Shown here one piece after another: positions 1 through 6,912 of a stretch of DNA of 18,038 bases. How positions within the stretch are numbered: position 1 is the first letter of the stretch; every line of letters begins with the position of its first letter. The position numbers were made by a program, and so were the translations under genes. The notes beneath the pieces were generated by a model. It had not been told where the DNA came from, searched no databases, and saw nothing but the letters and a program-made list of their open reading frames with translations. This DNA is from JANXXV01 sp038230275 (lineage in GTDB: Bacteria > Acidobacteriota > Terriglobia > Bryobacterales > Bryobacteraceae), in the NCBI GenBank assembly GCA_038230275.1, contig JBBRNO010000137.1, positions 1 through 18,038 on the forward strand, written 5' to 3'.

Positions 1-91
1 CGATCATTTGGGCATCGGGGCATCAATGTCGCTAACGGATTCTGATGCAGAGTCCAGCGGGCTCACAGTCCAGACAAACGAAAGGTGTGGC

Positions 92-120
92 TTGACACCG
101 ATGTGAACTGTAATTGTACG
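92..120 (+). promoter_or_regulatory. possible sigma70-type promoter for the cytochrome-ankyrin gene
   Basis: A perfect -35 hexamer TTGACA lies at 92-97. With a 17-bp spacer the -10 position falls at 115-120 (TGTACG), which matches the consensus at only three of six positions. It is about 100 bp upstream of the ATG at 221, leaving a leader that contains the palindrome at 125-168. The -35 is seen directly; its use as a promoter is a guess. Confidence 0.25.
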
Positions 121-124
121 GGCA

Positions 125-168
125 GGGACAACACTGGGGTCAGGCCTGGGGATTGACCAGCATGTCCC
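125..168. repeat. REP-like imperfect palindrome in the leader of the first gene
   Basis: An interrupted inverted repeat: GGGACA (125-130) pairs with TGTCCC (163-168), CT (134-135) with AG (159-160), and GGTCA (138-142) with TGACC (154-158), leaving a GG bulge and an 11-nt loop. The pattern of two stem blocks with a small bulge and GC-rich arms resembles REP-type extragenic palindromes, which can be mobilised by RAYT transposases. It sits between the putative promoter and the start codon, so it would be transcribed as a hairpin. No transposase is present in the window. Whether it is repeated elsewhere in the genome cannot be seen here. Confidence 0.4.
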
Positions 169-220
169 CACATGATAGTCTGCCTTTCAGCATCCATTCC
201 AGTTCTACGCGGAGCCCGCA

Positions 221-2476
221 ATGCGCGCAACTCTTCTCCTCCTTACTGTGTCCGTGGCGTTCGCCGATACCAAACTTCCCGCACCTGCCAATCGGAAGGT
301 GGATTTCGAGAAAGACGTTCAGCCGATTCTGGCCCAGAAATGTCACTCGTGCCACGGGGAAGAAGCCCAACAATCGGGTCTTCGCCTGGACAAACGCCAG
401 AACGCGCTCCGCGGCGGCGATTACGGTCCGGTCATCCTGCCGGGCGATAGCGCAGGAAGCAAACTCATCCGCCGCCTGGTGAACGGCGACGGTGGCTTGC
501 AAATGCCTCCTACCGGTCCGCTCTCCGACGAAGAGATTGGAGTCCTCCGGGCTTGGATCGACCAGGGCGTCGACTTCCGCATACAGGTGGAGCCAGACCG
601 CCCAGCCAAGAAGGTTGATCCGAAGCTCGCCGCACTCATTCGGGCCGTCCGCTCCACCGATACCAAAGCCGTCGCCAAGCTAATCGCCGCGAACCCCGAT
701 CTTGCGAATGCGCAAGACGGCGCCGGAGCCACGCCGCTGCACCACGCCGCCGGCTTCGGCAATCTCGCCACCATGAAGCTTCTGCTGGACCACCGCGCCG
801 ACGCGAACGCCGGCAACAAACGACAATCCACTCCGCTCTTCTGGGCCCTGCACGATGAGGCCAAGGTCCGGCTGCTGCTCGATCGCGGCGCAAACGTCAA
901 CGCCAAAAGTAATGATGGCCGCACTCCGCTCTACCAGGCCGCCTCCATGGGCAATGCCGTTCCGGTGCTTCGCCTTTTGCTGGAGAAGGGTGCGAATCCG
1001 GAAGCAAAAACATTGACGGGAATGACTCCTCTCATCGCCGCCGCGCGGTCCAACTTCGAAGCCATGCGCCTTCTTCTTGAGAAGAACGCCGGTGTCGACG
1101 TAAGAAACGCAGCGGGTGGAACCGCCTTAATGGCCGCCGCTCAGACCGGCAGGCCCGAAAGCGTTCGCATGCTTCTTGAGAAAGGCGCCGACCCGAACGC
1201 CAGAACCAAGCGCAACGAAACCGCGCTAGCCGACGCAGCCACGGCCGGAAACGAGGAGACTGTGAAGCTTCTGCTGGACCACGGCGCCGTCGTGAATGTT
1301 CAGGATATCCGGGGCTACTCGCCGTTGCTCTATGCCGCCGGAGCGGACGCCATGTCCCCCGGCATCGTTAAAATGCTGCTTGCGAAAGGTGCCGATCAGA
1401 CCGTGAAAGGGGACGACGAAACCGCCGCCATGTTGGCAGCCAAGCGCGGAGACAGTGAAGTCGCCCGCGTGTTAGGCGTTTCAGCCGAGGAACGAAAACT
1501 GCTCGGCGTGGCGCCCGCTCCCGAAGGCAGTGGACGGGAACGGAGCATTGCCGAAGCAGTGAAGCCCGCCCTGGCGCTCCTTGAAAAACAGAGCCACAAC
1601 TTCATCCGCATCGGTGGCTGCAACTCCTGCCACGCGCAGGATCTGCCATCGGCCGCGGCGGGTATTGCCCGCGACCATGGGCTCTCCGCTCCCAAGCTGA
1701 TCCCGCAGCTACCGCAAAGCATGCACACGCTCAATCCGGAGCGCATCATGGATCTTGTGGTCGTCGGTGTAACCGGCATGGGCTGGGAAATGTTCGATTT
1801 CGCAAACAACGCCCTGCCCAGGGATGAATATACCGATGCAACTATTCGCTTTATCAAATCAATGCAAACGCCCGAAGGTAACTGGCAGGCACTCGAAAGC
1901 CGCCGGCCCCCGATGAATACTGGCCCCTATCAAACCGCCGCGCTGGCAATCTATGCACTGAAGAGTTATGGGCCTCCCGCCGAGAAGGCCGATACCGCCA
2001 AAGTGATCGCCCGCGCCGCCGAATGGCTGGAAGCCGCCAAGCCAACCAACACTCAGGATCAGGCATTCCGCCTGATGGGTTTGGCATGGTCGAATGCAAA
2101 GCCCGCCGCGTTGGCGGCTGCCGTCAAAGTGCTTTCCGCAACCCAGCGTGCCGATGGCGGTTGGAGCCAGCTGCCCACCATGGGCTCGGATGCCTATGCC
2201 ACCGGTCAGGCGCTCTACGCGCTAAGCGCCGCCGGTAAAATGCAGGCCACCGATCCGGTCTACGCCAGCGGAGTGAAGTATCTGCTTCGCACGCAGGCCG
2301 CCGACGGCTCCTGGCATGTTAAAACACGCTCCATCTGGATACAGCCCTACTTCGAAAGTGGATTTCCTTATAGCCACGATCAGTGGATTTCCGCCGCCGG
2401 AACAAGCTGGGCCACCATGGCACTTTCGCTGACGCTAGAACCCCAGCGCATCAGCAGCAATATAGCTTCTCACTAG
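221..2476 (+). CDS. exported cytochrome c / ankyrin-repeat / alpha-toroid fusion protein
   Basis: A 751-residue protein with a short signal peptide (about residues 1-15, cleavage after A-F-A). Residues 28-118 form a Planctomycete-type cytochrome c domain with a CHSCH heme motif at 41-45 and M-P-P near residue 92 as a likely heme ligand region. Residues about 131-425 contain seven or eight ankyrin repeats (recurrent T-P-L-hh-A-A and L-L-L-x-x-G-A-x-x-N). A second CxxCH, CNSCH, lies at 467-471. The last 200 residues have G-G-W/G-N-W/G-S-W repeats and A-x-x-x-L-x-A-L helices typical of squalene-cyclase/prenyltransferase-like alpha toroids. The start is supported by GGAG at 211-214, 6 nt upstream of the ATG. 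It probably acts in the periplasm, binding two hemes c. Enzyme activity of the toroid part is not shown. The last about 12 codons overlap the integrase stub on the other strand, so the natural C-terminus may have been altered. Confidence 0.88.
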   Translation: MRATLLLLTVSVAFADTKLPAPANRKVDFEKDVQPILAQKCHSCHGEEAQQSGLRLDKRQNALRGGDYGPVILPGDSAGSKLIRRLVNGDGGLQMPPTGPLSDEEIGVLRAWIDQGVDFRIQVEPDRPAKKVDPKLAALIRAVRSTDTKAVAKLIAANPDLANAQDGAGATPLHHAAGFGNLATMKLLLDHRADANAGNKRQSTPLFWALHDEAKVRLLLDRGANVNAKSNDGRTPLYQAASMGNAVPVLRLLLEKGANPEAKTLTGMTPLIAAARSNFEAMRLLLEKNAGVDVRNAAGGTALMAAAQTGRPESVRMLLEKGADPNARTKRNETALADAATAGNEETVKLLLDHGAVVNVQDIRGYSPLLYAAGADAMSPGIVKMLLAKGADQTVKGDDETAAMLAAKRGDSEVARVLGVSAEERKLLGVAPAPEGSGRERSIAEAVKPALALLEKQSHNFIRIGGCNSCHAQDLPSAAAGIARDHGLSAPKLIPQLPQSMHTLNPERIMDLVVVGVTGMGWEMFDFANNALPRDEYTDATIRFIKSMQTPEGNWQALESRRPPMNTGPYQTAALAIYALKSYGPPAEKADTAKVIARAAEWLEAAKPTNTQDQAFRLMGLAWSNAKPAALAAAVKVLSATQRADGGWSQLPTMGSDAYATGQALYALSAAGKMQATDPVYASGVKYLLRTQAADGSWHVKTRSIWIQPYFESGFPYSHDQWISAAGTSWATMALSLTLEPQRISSNIASH

Positions 2477-2702
2477 ATTCAATCGCCATGATGTGCAGCG
2501 TCGGGCCGATCGCTGTGGCGCGGGCGCCCAAGTTCTCCACCTTGACTTGAAATTGCAGCGAGTACGTTTCCGCTTCGCCCTTGGTGGAGAAAAAGCGGCG
2601 AAACCGCTTGCCGTTAACGTAGCAGCGTCCTATCGTCCATCGGAGTTGAGGATGATGACGATAAGGGACAATGCGCGGACGATGACGACTAGCCGAGAAC
2701 AC
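2451..2702 (-). pseudogene. tyrosine recombinase (integrase) N-terminal stub
   Basis: An 83-codon open frame whose middle part (R-W, then Y-V-N-G-K-R-F-R-R-F-F-S-T-K-G-E-A-E-T, then V-E-N-L-G-A-R-A-T-A-I) matches the arm-binding N-terminal region of phage/island integrases that read 'NGKR.RRFF.TK.EAE....EN.G..A.A'. A full integrase has about 350-450 residues with a C-terminal R-H-R-Y catalytic set. Here the frame stops at 2451, inside the 3' end of the ankyrin gene on the opposite strand, so both the core-binding and catalytic domains are missing. It lies 71 bp from the truncated tRNA-Thr at 2774, the position expected for an integrase next to its attachment site. I read it as the remnant of a tRNA-targeting element; it is too short to be functional. 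The family call is from remembered motifs. Confidence 0.6.
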
Positions 2703-2773
2703 CGGTTCAAGCTGTCAATAGCAGCTGGGTCAAAATGACTCATTCTTTGCAACTTGCTAGTGTTCAGTAGTTT

Positions 2774-2811
2774 GCCGGTTTAGCTCAGTGGTAGAGCAGC
2801 GGTTTTGTAAA
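2774..2811 (+). pseudogene. 5' half of a tRNA-Thr(UGU) gene, truncated
   Basis: The acceptor 5' strand GCCGGTT (2774-2780), TA, D-arm GCTC-AGTGGTA-GAGC (2783-2797), anticodon-stem 5' strand GCGGT (2799-2803) and anticodon loop TTTGTAA (2804-2810, anticodon TGT) match a bacterial tRNA-Thr. Identity stops in the 3' strand of the anticodon stem: ACCGC is expected and AGCGC is found. No variable loop, T-arm or AACCGGC acceptor strand follows. The break falls in the anticodon region where tyrosine integrases usually recombine, and an integrase stub is adjacent. It is a tRNA remnant, not a working gene. Confidence 0.7.
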
Positions 2812-3295
2812 GCGCGTAAGCACCTGTGCCTCAGTTGTTTATGAACGACTTAAGACCACTAGAAACACACATAAACGCACCGAAAGGACTGTTTTCTGTC
2901 ATCGTCCTGTCAACCGTATCCAGAAACCGCTGCGCTGAAGTTTGATGTTTTCTTCCCTTTGCATTGAGCCCCTTTCCCTCGTATCAGGGAAAGTTTTTCG
3001 CGGTCGCCCGGAACGGTCAAGGGTCCGGCAGTTGCGGGATTCATCGCAGTCCCGCGCCAGCGGGACGAAGACCCTTGACGGCGAGGACGACGGCACAAGC
3101 TTGTCAGCGAGGGAAAGGGGCGACTTGAGGTAATCTCAACGCGAAGAATCGTAAACGGCTGTGAGAAACAGGCCGAAAACGGAGGCTTGCGACAGCTGCC
3201 CAGCATCGCTAGCTTCGCCTCTGTACTCACATATCCCGATCAATTCGGTCACCTTGTACGATGGAGATTGGCGACACGCGGGAGAGAGTGTCTCA
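2812..3295. other. 484-bp non-coding stretch with nested inverted repeats
   Basis: No convincing gene. Open frames here on both strands lack family features and ribosome binding sites. The stretch contains the nested inverted-repeat block at 2968-3121 (listed separately). A run at 2860-2880 (aaacacacataaacgcaccg) is weakly similar to the reverse complement of sequence near 4905-4935, which could be leftover integrase arm sites, but the match is poor. The GTG at 3161 extends the Fic reading frame, but the 45 extra codons do not look like protein. Confidence 0.5.
2968..3121. repeat. 154-bp nested inverted-repeat block (MITE-like or structured RNA)
   Basis: A perfect 14-bp terminal inverted repeat (gcccctttccctcg at 2968-2981, complement at 3108-3121) encloses a perfect 10-bp inverted repeat (gtcaagggtc at 3016-3025, gacccttgac at 3070-3079). 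That encloses a 7-bp hairpin with a 4-nt loop (gtcccgc 3049-3055, gcgggac 3060-3066); gcggga at 3034-3039 can compete for tcccgc at 3050-3055. There is no open frame of note inside. Size and perfect terminal repeats suggest a miniature inverted-repeat element. A dinucleotide GA flanks both ends, too short to prove a target duplication. A transcribed structured element is the alternative. Confidence 0.5.
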
Positions 3296-4660
3296 ATGGT
3301 AAACGTTGACCTAAACTTCTACCCTGATCGAATTGACGAACTGGATCTAGAGCCAGATGCAAGAGCACGACTCACGTCGCTCCAAGAACAGATAGAAGCT
3401 TTTCGGGGATCTGGCCCACTCGATGAGGCCGCGGTCAAGAAGCTATCCGAGTATTTTCGCATCCAGCATGTTTTTCACAGTACAGGAATCGAAGGGAATC
3501 GGCTGACGCTACAGGAGACACAAGTCGTCGTACGTGAAGGGCTTGAATTAAACGATAAACCCCTTGCGGATCAGATGGAAGTCAAAGACCTCGATTCGGC
3601 GTTCAGCTTCTTTGAGGAATGTACTCACAAGAATTCGGCGTTCCGTGAAATTGACTTGCGAGAGATGCACCGTCTTGTTGTTGGTCATAGCCCGGAAGCT
3701 CACCCGGGCGAGTATAGAAACATTGGGGTCCTGATCACAGGCAGTGAGATGCGACCACCTGAGCCATTAGCTGTTCCTGGACTGATGGATGTGCTCGTGC
3801 GGTGGATGACACAATCCGATGAGTTGGATGTCCTAGTAAGAGCTGCGGTTGTCCATCATAAATTCGCAGCCAGCCATCCATTTGCAGATGGCAACGGACG
3901 GGTTGCGCGGCTTCTGATGAATCTAGTATTGCTTCGCAACGGATATCCTATCGTCAACATACGCCGAGAAGAGCGGCCACGCTACTATGAGGCGCTGAGT
4001 TATGCCGACGTCGGCCTCCTTTCGCCTCTCATTACGCTAATGCTTGATCGTGGGCTAGAGGTCTTTGCGGAGATGAAGCGGATTCAAGACGAGACCGTTC
4101 GTGCTAAGCAATGGGCCGCGAAGTGGGGCCAGAAAGAGACCGAGGTCTTGCGACGTAGGCAAGAGCGAGAGTACAAACTGTGGCTTGGCCAGATGGAGAA
4201 TATTCGCCTTGAGTTTGAAAACAGGGCAGACCTCATTGGCGAATCCCTAAAGACGGTCACGGTAGGCTTCAAAGGTTACCCAAATCCCGATTTGTCCAAG
4301 TTCCTCCTTTTGGAGGAGAAAGGCAAAGCTCAGGCAACATGGTTTTTCTCCCTGACCTTCAGGACGTCTGGCTCAGGGGAAACGCAAACGTTCTTCTTTA
4401 GATTTTTTAGGGACTATAAGAACCATCCGGCAAGGGCGATCCCTCTGCAATTGAACTGGTTCGTCAATCAAGAGCCCGAGCCTGTGGAAGAGCCAAAGAT
4501 TCGACTGAGAGAGTTTGTGGTAGATCCCAAGACACGCAACCTAAAAGTTACGGTTTTTGAAAACAGCAAAAAGGTCACAACAGCAGATCTAAACGTGCAT
4601 CAAGCAGTTGAGCAGTTTTTTGATGACGTTCTCAAGAATTGCTTTGGCATAGCCGTATAG
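3296..4660 (+). CDS. Fic/DOC family protein (probable AMP transferase), class II type
   Basis: A 454-residue protein using the ATG at 3296, chosen because GGGAGAGAG lies just upstream and the earlier in-frame GTG at 3161 adds 45 implausible residues. The Fic core motif H-P-F-A-D-G-N-G-R is complete at residues 194-202, including the catalytic His. An N-terminal inhibitory motif S-T-G-I-E-G-N at 62-68 fits (S/T)xxxE(G/N), so this is a self-inhibited Fic with the inhibitory helix before the core. A flap-like G-E-Y-R segment lies at 138-141. Known Fic proteins mostly transfer AMP to target Ser/Thr/Tyr. After the Fic fold (about residue 285) come a charged, probably coiled-coil helix and about 130 residues of beta-rich character that I do not recognise. 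Codons look AT-richer than in neighbouring genes, fitting recent transfer. No antitoxin partner is adjacent. Confidence 0.85.
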   Translation: MVNVDLNFYPDRIDELDLEPDARARLTSLQEQIEAFRGSGPLDEAAVKKLSEYFRIQHVFHSTGIEGNRLTLQETQVVVREGLELNDKPLADQMEVKDLDSAFSFFEECTHKNSAFREIDLREMHRLVVGHSPEAHPGEYRNIGVLITGSEMRPPEPLAVPGLMDVLVRWMTQSDELDVLVRAAVVHHKFAASHPFADGNGRVARLLMNLVLLRNGYPIVNIRREERPRYYEALSYADVGLLSPLITLMLDRGLEVFAEMKRIQDETVRAKQWAAKWGQKETEVLRRRQEREYKLWLGQMENIRLEFENRADLIGESLKTVTVGFKGYPNPDLSKFLLLEEKGKAQATWFFSLTFRTSGSGETQTFFFRFFRDYKNHPARAIPLQLNWFVNQEPEPVEEPKIRLREFVVDPKTRNLKVTVFENSKKVTTADLNVHQAVEQFFDDVLKNCFGIAV

Positions 4661-4754
4661 TCTCGTCACGATGTGGAATACGCGTTGGTAACGGTTTTGC
4701 CACGGTGCTTGGGATGGATGGGGAGACGCCGGGATACGACTACGCGCGTAAGTG

Positions 4755-4853
4755 ACGGACTAGGCGGAATCGGGATGTCACAGGGAACCTTGTCAAGCGG
4801 TTTCAGGTTTTAGTTCTCGCAAGGGAGTGGAGGTTCAAGCCCTCTCATCCGCG
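4755..4853 (+). pseudogene. degenerate tRNA-Leu (CAG-like) gene or attachment-site remnant
   Basis: The 3' half is good: variable-arm hairpin TCTC-GCAA-GGGA (4815-4826), T-arm GGAGG-TTCAAGC-CCTCT (4829-4845), acceptor 3' strand CATCCGC (4846-4852) and discriminator G. A long variable arm plus GGTTTCAGG (4799-4807) suggests tRNA-Leu with anticodon CAG. The 5' half is only partly recognisable: GGCGGAATCGG (4763-4773) resembles the Leu D-arm start, and 4755-4761 pairs with the acceptor at only four of seven positions. The D-arm region carries extra bases and the 3' anticodon strand (TTTAG) does not pair with GCGGT. It is probably non-functional. Confidence 0.5.
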
Positions 4854-5024
4854 CTACCAAAATCGAGAATTTACCCAAATTTCGCCACCCGAGCGTGGGT
4901 GCTTTGCGTGTTTGTGCGGAGTGTGTGTGAGTTTGTTCGCAATGAGCGTCCCTCCGGCACGCCATGAAGGCTGCGTTTCACGGGATGCTCCGACCCATCC
5001 AAGAGGAAGCCGTAATTACGGTCC
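4854..5024. other. intergenic stretch without a recognised feature
   Basis: Between the tRNA-Leu relic and the primase stub I see no gene or clear regulatory structure. A GT-rich run (about 4896-4935, with repeated gtgtg/ttgtg) is present. The minus-strand frame covering 4871-5095 does not resemble any family I know and partly covers the degraded primase in a wrong frame. Confidence 0.4.
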
Positions 5025-5288
5025 TCAAATAAGATGACGGACTGTAGCTGGTTTGGCCGGCGGGATTTTCCCAGCGCCGCGCATACACGTCCCAAAGAAG
5101 GCGATCTTCTGCGTTGTCTTCAGGACCAACGGCGAGGGCGAAGATTGCCTTGGTGAGTCGGGAAAGGTGTTTGGAGGTGCGATGCCGTGCTCGATCAGGA
5201 GAGATCGTAGCAGCTGATTCTCACGTTCGAGTTGATCATATCTGGCGGCCAAGTCGTTAGGGTCGTCGGACCGCCTTGAATCACTCAT
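5025..5288 (-). pseudogene. N-terminal stub of a TOTE-type primase/helicase gene, frameshifted
   Basis: The 87-codon frame starts with a short coiled coil (L-A-A-R-Y-D-Q-L-E-R-E-N-Q-L-L-R-S-L-L, about residues 12-30), then a Pro/Ser-rich linker, then K-I-A-F-F. In TOTE conflict-system proteins the same layout leads into 'KIALFRSLFRGREDVYARRWEN...GYSP'. Here the next residues are out of frame, but another minus-strand frame at 5038-5091 reads D-V-Y-A-R-R-W-E-N-P-A-G-Q-T-S-Y-S-P, an excellent match to the missing part. The LFRGRE segment has therefore been lost together with a frameshift near 5091-5098, and the rest of the gene (primase, helicase and nuclease regions) is absent. It lies 18 bp downstream of abiEii on the same strand. 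The family call rests on remembered motif similarity. Confidence 0.6.
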
Positions 5289-5306
5289 TTCAATTTGCCC
5301 GAATTC

Positions 5307-6323
5307 TTAGGCTGGCTTGTTGGCTCGGGCCTCCAGGGCTCGGCATTGGTTCATCAACATCTCAAACGGCTCTACATCTTCGAATAGCAAGCCGTCTTCG
5401 ATCATTCTCTGGTAGTCGAGCGAGAAGTTGCTAAGAGCTTTGTCTCTCGGAACCAACCGCAACCCGCCGGATACGGCAGCGACGTAGTCAATCAACTCAC
5501 CCACGGCGTTCTTCTCCGAAAAGAATATCGACTTATGCTTCGCGACAGCAGCCGCGAGGGAGCGATCGCGGATTGCAGCATCTGCCACGCCGGCCAGGTC
5601 CAGCCGGGTCAAATCGTGCCAGTGCCGTGCGAAGCGCTCGCCTCCTCGAAACTCACCTTGCTCGCAGAAGACGTGAATGGCGGTCGCCTTTTCCCAAAAG
5701 GTTCGCTCTGGCCGCATCACTCGGACATTGGCTGCTGGAAAGACTACTCCAGCAACGCTGGGAGCCGCGTCGCAAGTTATCAATCGGCACTCCCACGGTT
5801 CGCCAGTCGATCGAGCCCCGAACTCGAGCATCACGACAGGACGCACGTAGCCGGAACCTGCCGCCAACGGAGCGTATTCAAGAAACACTTTCTCACCTTC
5901 CATCGACAGCGTCGCTACCAATCCTTGATTGGAGAGCGCCGCTGAGATTGGCGGCAGCACCTGTTCGCGAATCCAGACTGGCAGTCGGGTGCGGATCTCC
6001 TTGGTCCAACGCTTCTCCTGGCTGCGAGTCGCCGGCAAAGGATCGAGCCCTGAGCCCGCCAGTTCCGGCGCCAGCACGCGGATGTCGTAGGTGAGGTCCA
6101 CGTCCTCCGAGAATCTATTGATGATCTGATACCCCTTGGACAGCGAAGATGCGCCCTTGAAGACGAGATGTTCGCCGAACGATGCCCGGAAAAGCACATC
6201 CAGAAGCCAAACCAGCCATACATCTTTGTCCAGCAGGTGGAGCGGCCGGCCTGAAGCGGCAGCAGCCACCGCCAGCGCTTCGCGGCGGTCGCTCGCTGAT
6301 AGTTGGAGGAACGTCTCAGGCAT
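5307..6323 (-). CDS. abiEii: AbiEii-type nucleotidyltransferase toxin (type IV toxin-antitoxin)
   Basis: A 338-residue nucleotidyltransferase-fold protein. The first NTase motif is F-K-G-A-S-S-L-S-K-G-Y (55-65) and the metal-binding motif is S-E-D-V-D-L (72-77). The later conserved helix T-F-W-E-K-A-T-A-I-H lies at 208-217 and R-H-W-H-D-L at 233-238, as in AbiEii/AbiGii toxins. Family members stop growth or abort phage infection by nucleotide transfer; the MenT relatives modify tRNA 3' ends. All recognisable active-site residues are present, so the toxin is probably functional. Its ATG overlaps the end of abiEi by 8 nt (ATGCCTGA), so the pair should be translationally coupled, antitoxin first. 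Confidence 0.88.
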   Translation of the reverse strand: MPETFLQLSASDRREALAVAAAASGRPLHLLDKDVWLVWLLDVLFRASFGEHLVFKGASSLSKGYQIINRFSEDVDLTYDIRVLAPELAGSGLDPLPATRSQEKRWTKEIRTRLPVWIREQVLPPISAALSNQGLVATLSMEGEKVFLEYAPLAAGSGYVRPVVMLEFGARSTGEPWECRLITCDAAPSVAGVVFPAANVRVMRPERTFWEKATAIHVFCEQGEFRGGERFARHWHDLTRLDLAGVADAAIRDRSLAAAVAKHKSIFFSEKNAVGELIDYVAAVSGGLRLVPRDKALSNFSLDYQRMIEDGLLFEDVEPFEMLMNQCRALEARANKPA

Positions 6324-6912
6324 TGGATGCGAGCTTGCTCACTTGTTGCGCCATCCAGGTCGGCAACAATCTGCGCAACTCAACAATAGCGTTTCGCTCC
6401 GATTCGGTGGTTTGGCTCCGAATTGCTTCGATAATAGTACCCGCGTTCTCTGGCCCCATCCACGCCAGGGCACGAATCACTCCGCCCGCCGGACGGCCGG
6501 GAAGTGCAAGTTGCCATGCAGGAGCGTGGCGAAGTTCGACGACCTGCTTGCCCAACCGCAGTTTCCGCGAAGGGCCAGATGTCAAGTAGACTTCCCGCAC
6601 CGGTACCTGAGTTGTGAGACCCAGTTTGTTTGCGGCTGCCGCGCCATGCGGGACAATGCATTCTCCGCGCTGTTCGACCAGAGCTTGTATGACTTTCGCG
6701 GTCTCGGGTGGCCGAATGCCAAAGCGGCCCTCAATTGGCCGGACATAGAGACCACGCCCGATACGCATTAGGCTACCTCGCCTAACCAAGCGTGACAGAG
6801 TCTGATCCACGGTGACGCGGCTCCCGAGGTGGAGCAGTTCTTTTGCCGCTATGGGAACGCCTTCCGGCGCCTTGTCAACTTGATTCAAGATGGCGCCAGC
6901 TAGAGTCTCCAT
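6316..6912 (-). CDS. abiEi: AbiEi-type antitoxin / winged-helix repressor (DUF6088-like)
   Basis: A 198-residue protein. Residues about 1-60 have the look of a winged helix-turn-helix (T-V-D-Q-T-L-S-R-L-V-R-R-G, then G-R-G-L-Y-V-R-P at 53-60). The remainder carries V-P-H-G-A-A-A-A-N-K-L-G-L and V-Y-L-T-S-G-x-S-R-K-L, typical of DUF6088/AbiEi antitoxins. AbiEi proteins neutralise AbiEii without stable binding and repress their own promoter by binding inverted repeats. A perfect palindrome immediately in front of this gene fits that role. The gene is first in a two-gene operon with abiEii, overlapping it by 8 nt. The ATG at 6912 appears to coincide with the predicted transcription start, suggesting a leaderless message. 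Confidence 0.85.
   Translation of the reverse strand: METLAGAILNQVDKAPEGVPIAAKELLHLGSRVTVDQTLSRLVRRGSLMRIGRGLYVRPIEGRFGIRPPETAKVIQALVEQRGECIVPHGAAAANKLGLTTQVPVREVYLTSGPSRKLRLGKQVVELRHAPAWQLALPGRPAGGVIRALAWMGPENAGTIIEAIRSQTTESERNAIVELRRLLPTWMAQQVSKLASNA

Noticed and set aside
2899..3230. Minus-strand frames of 65 and 106 codons in the inverted-repeat block
   Set aside because: No family similarity, no ribosome binding site, and they run through the nested inverted repeats, which explain the absence of stops through composition.
3161..3295. Upstream GTG extension of the Fic gene
   Set aside because: The 45 added residues resemble no Fic N-terminus, and the ATG at 3296 has a good ribosome binding site.
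2774..4853. A single split tRNA interrupted by an intron carrying the Fic gene
   Set aside because: The two halves belong to different tRNAs (Thr-type 5' half without a long variable arm, Leu-type 3' half with one), and their acceptor strands GCCGGTT and CATCCGC do not pair.
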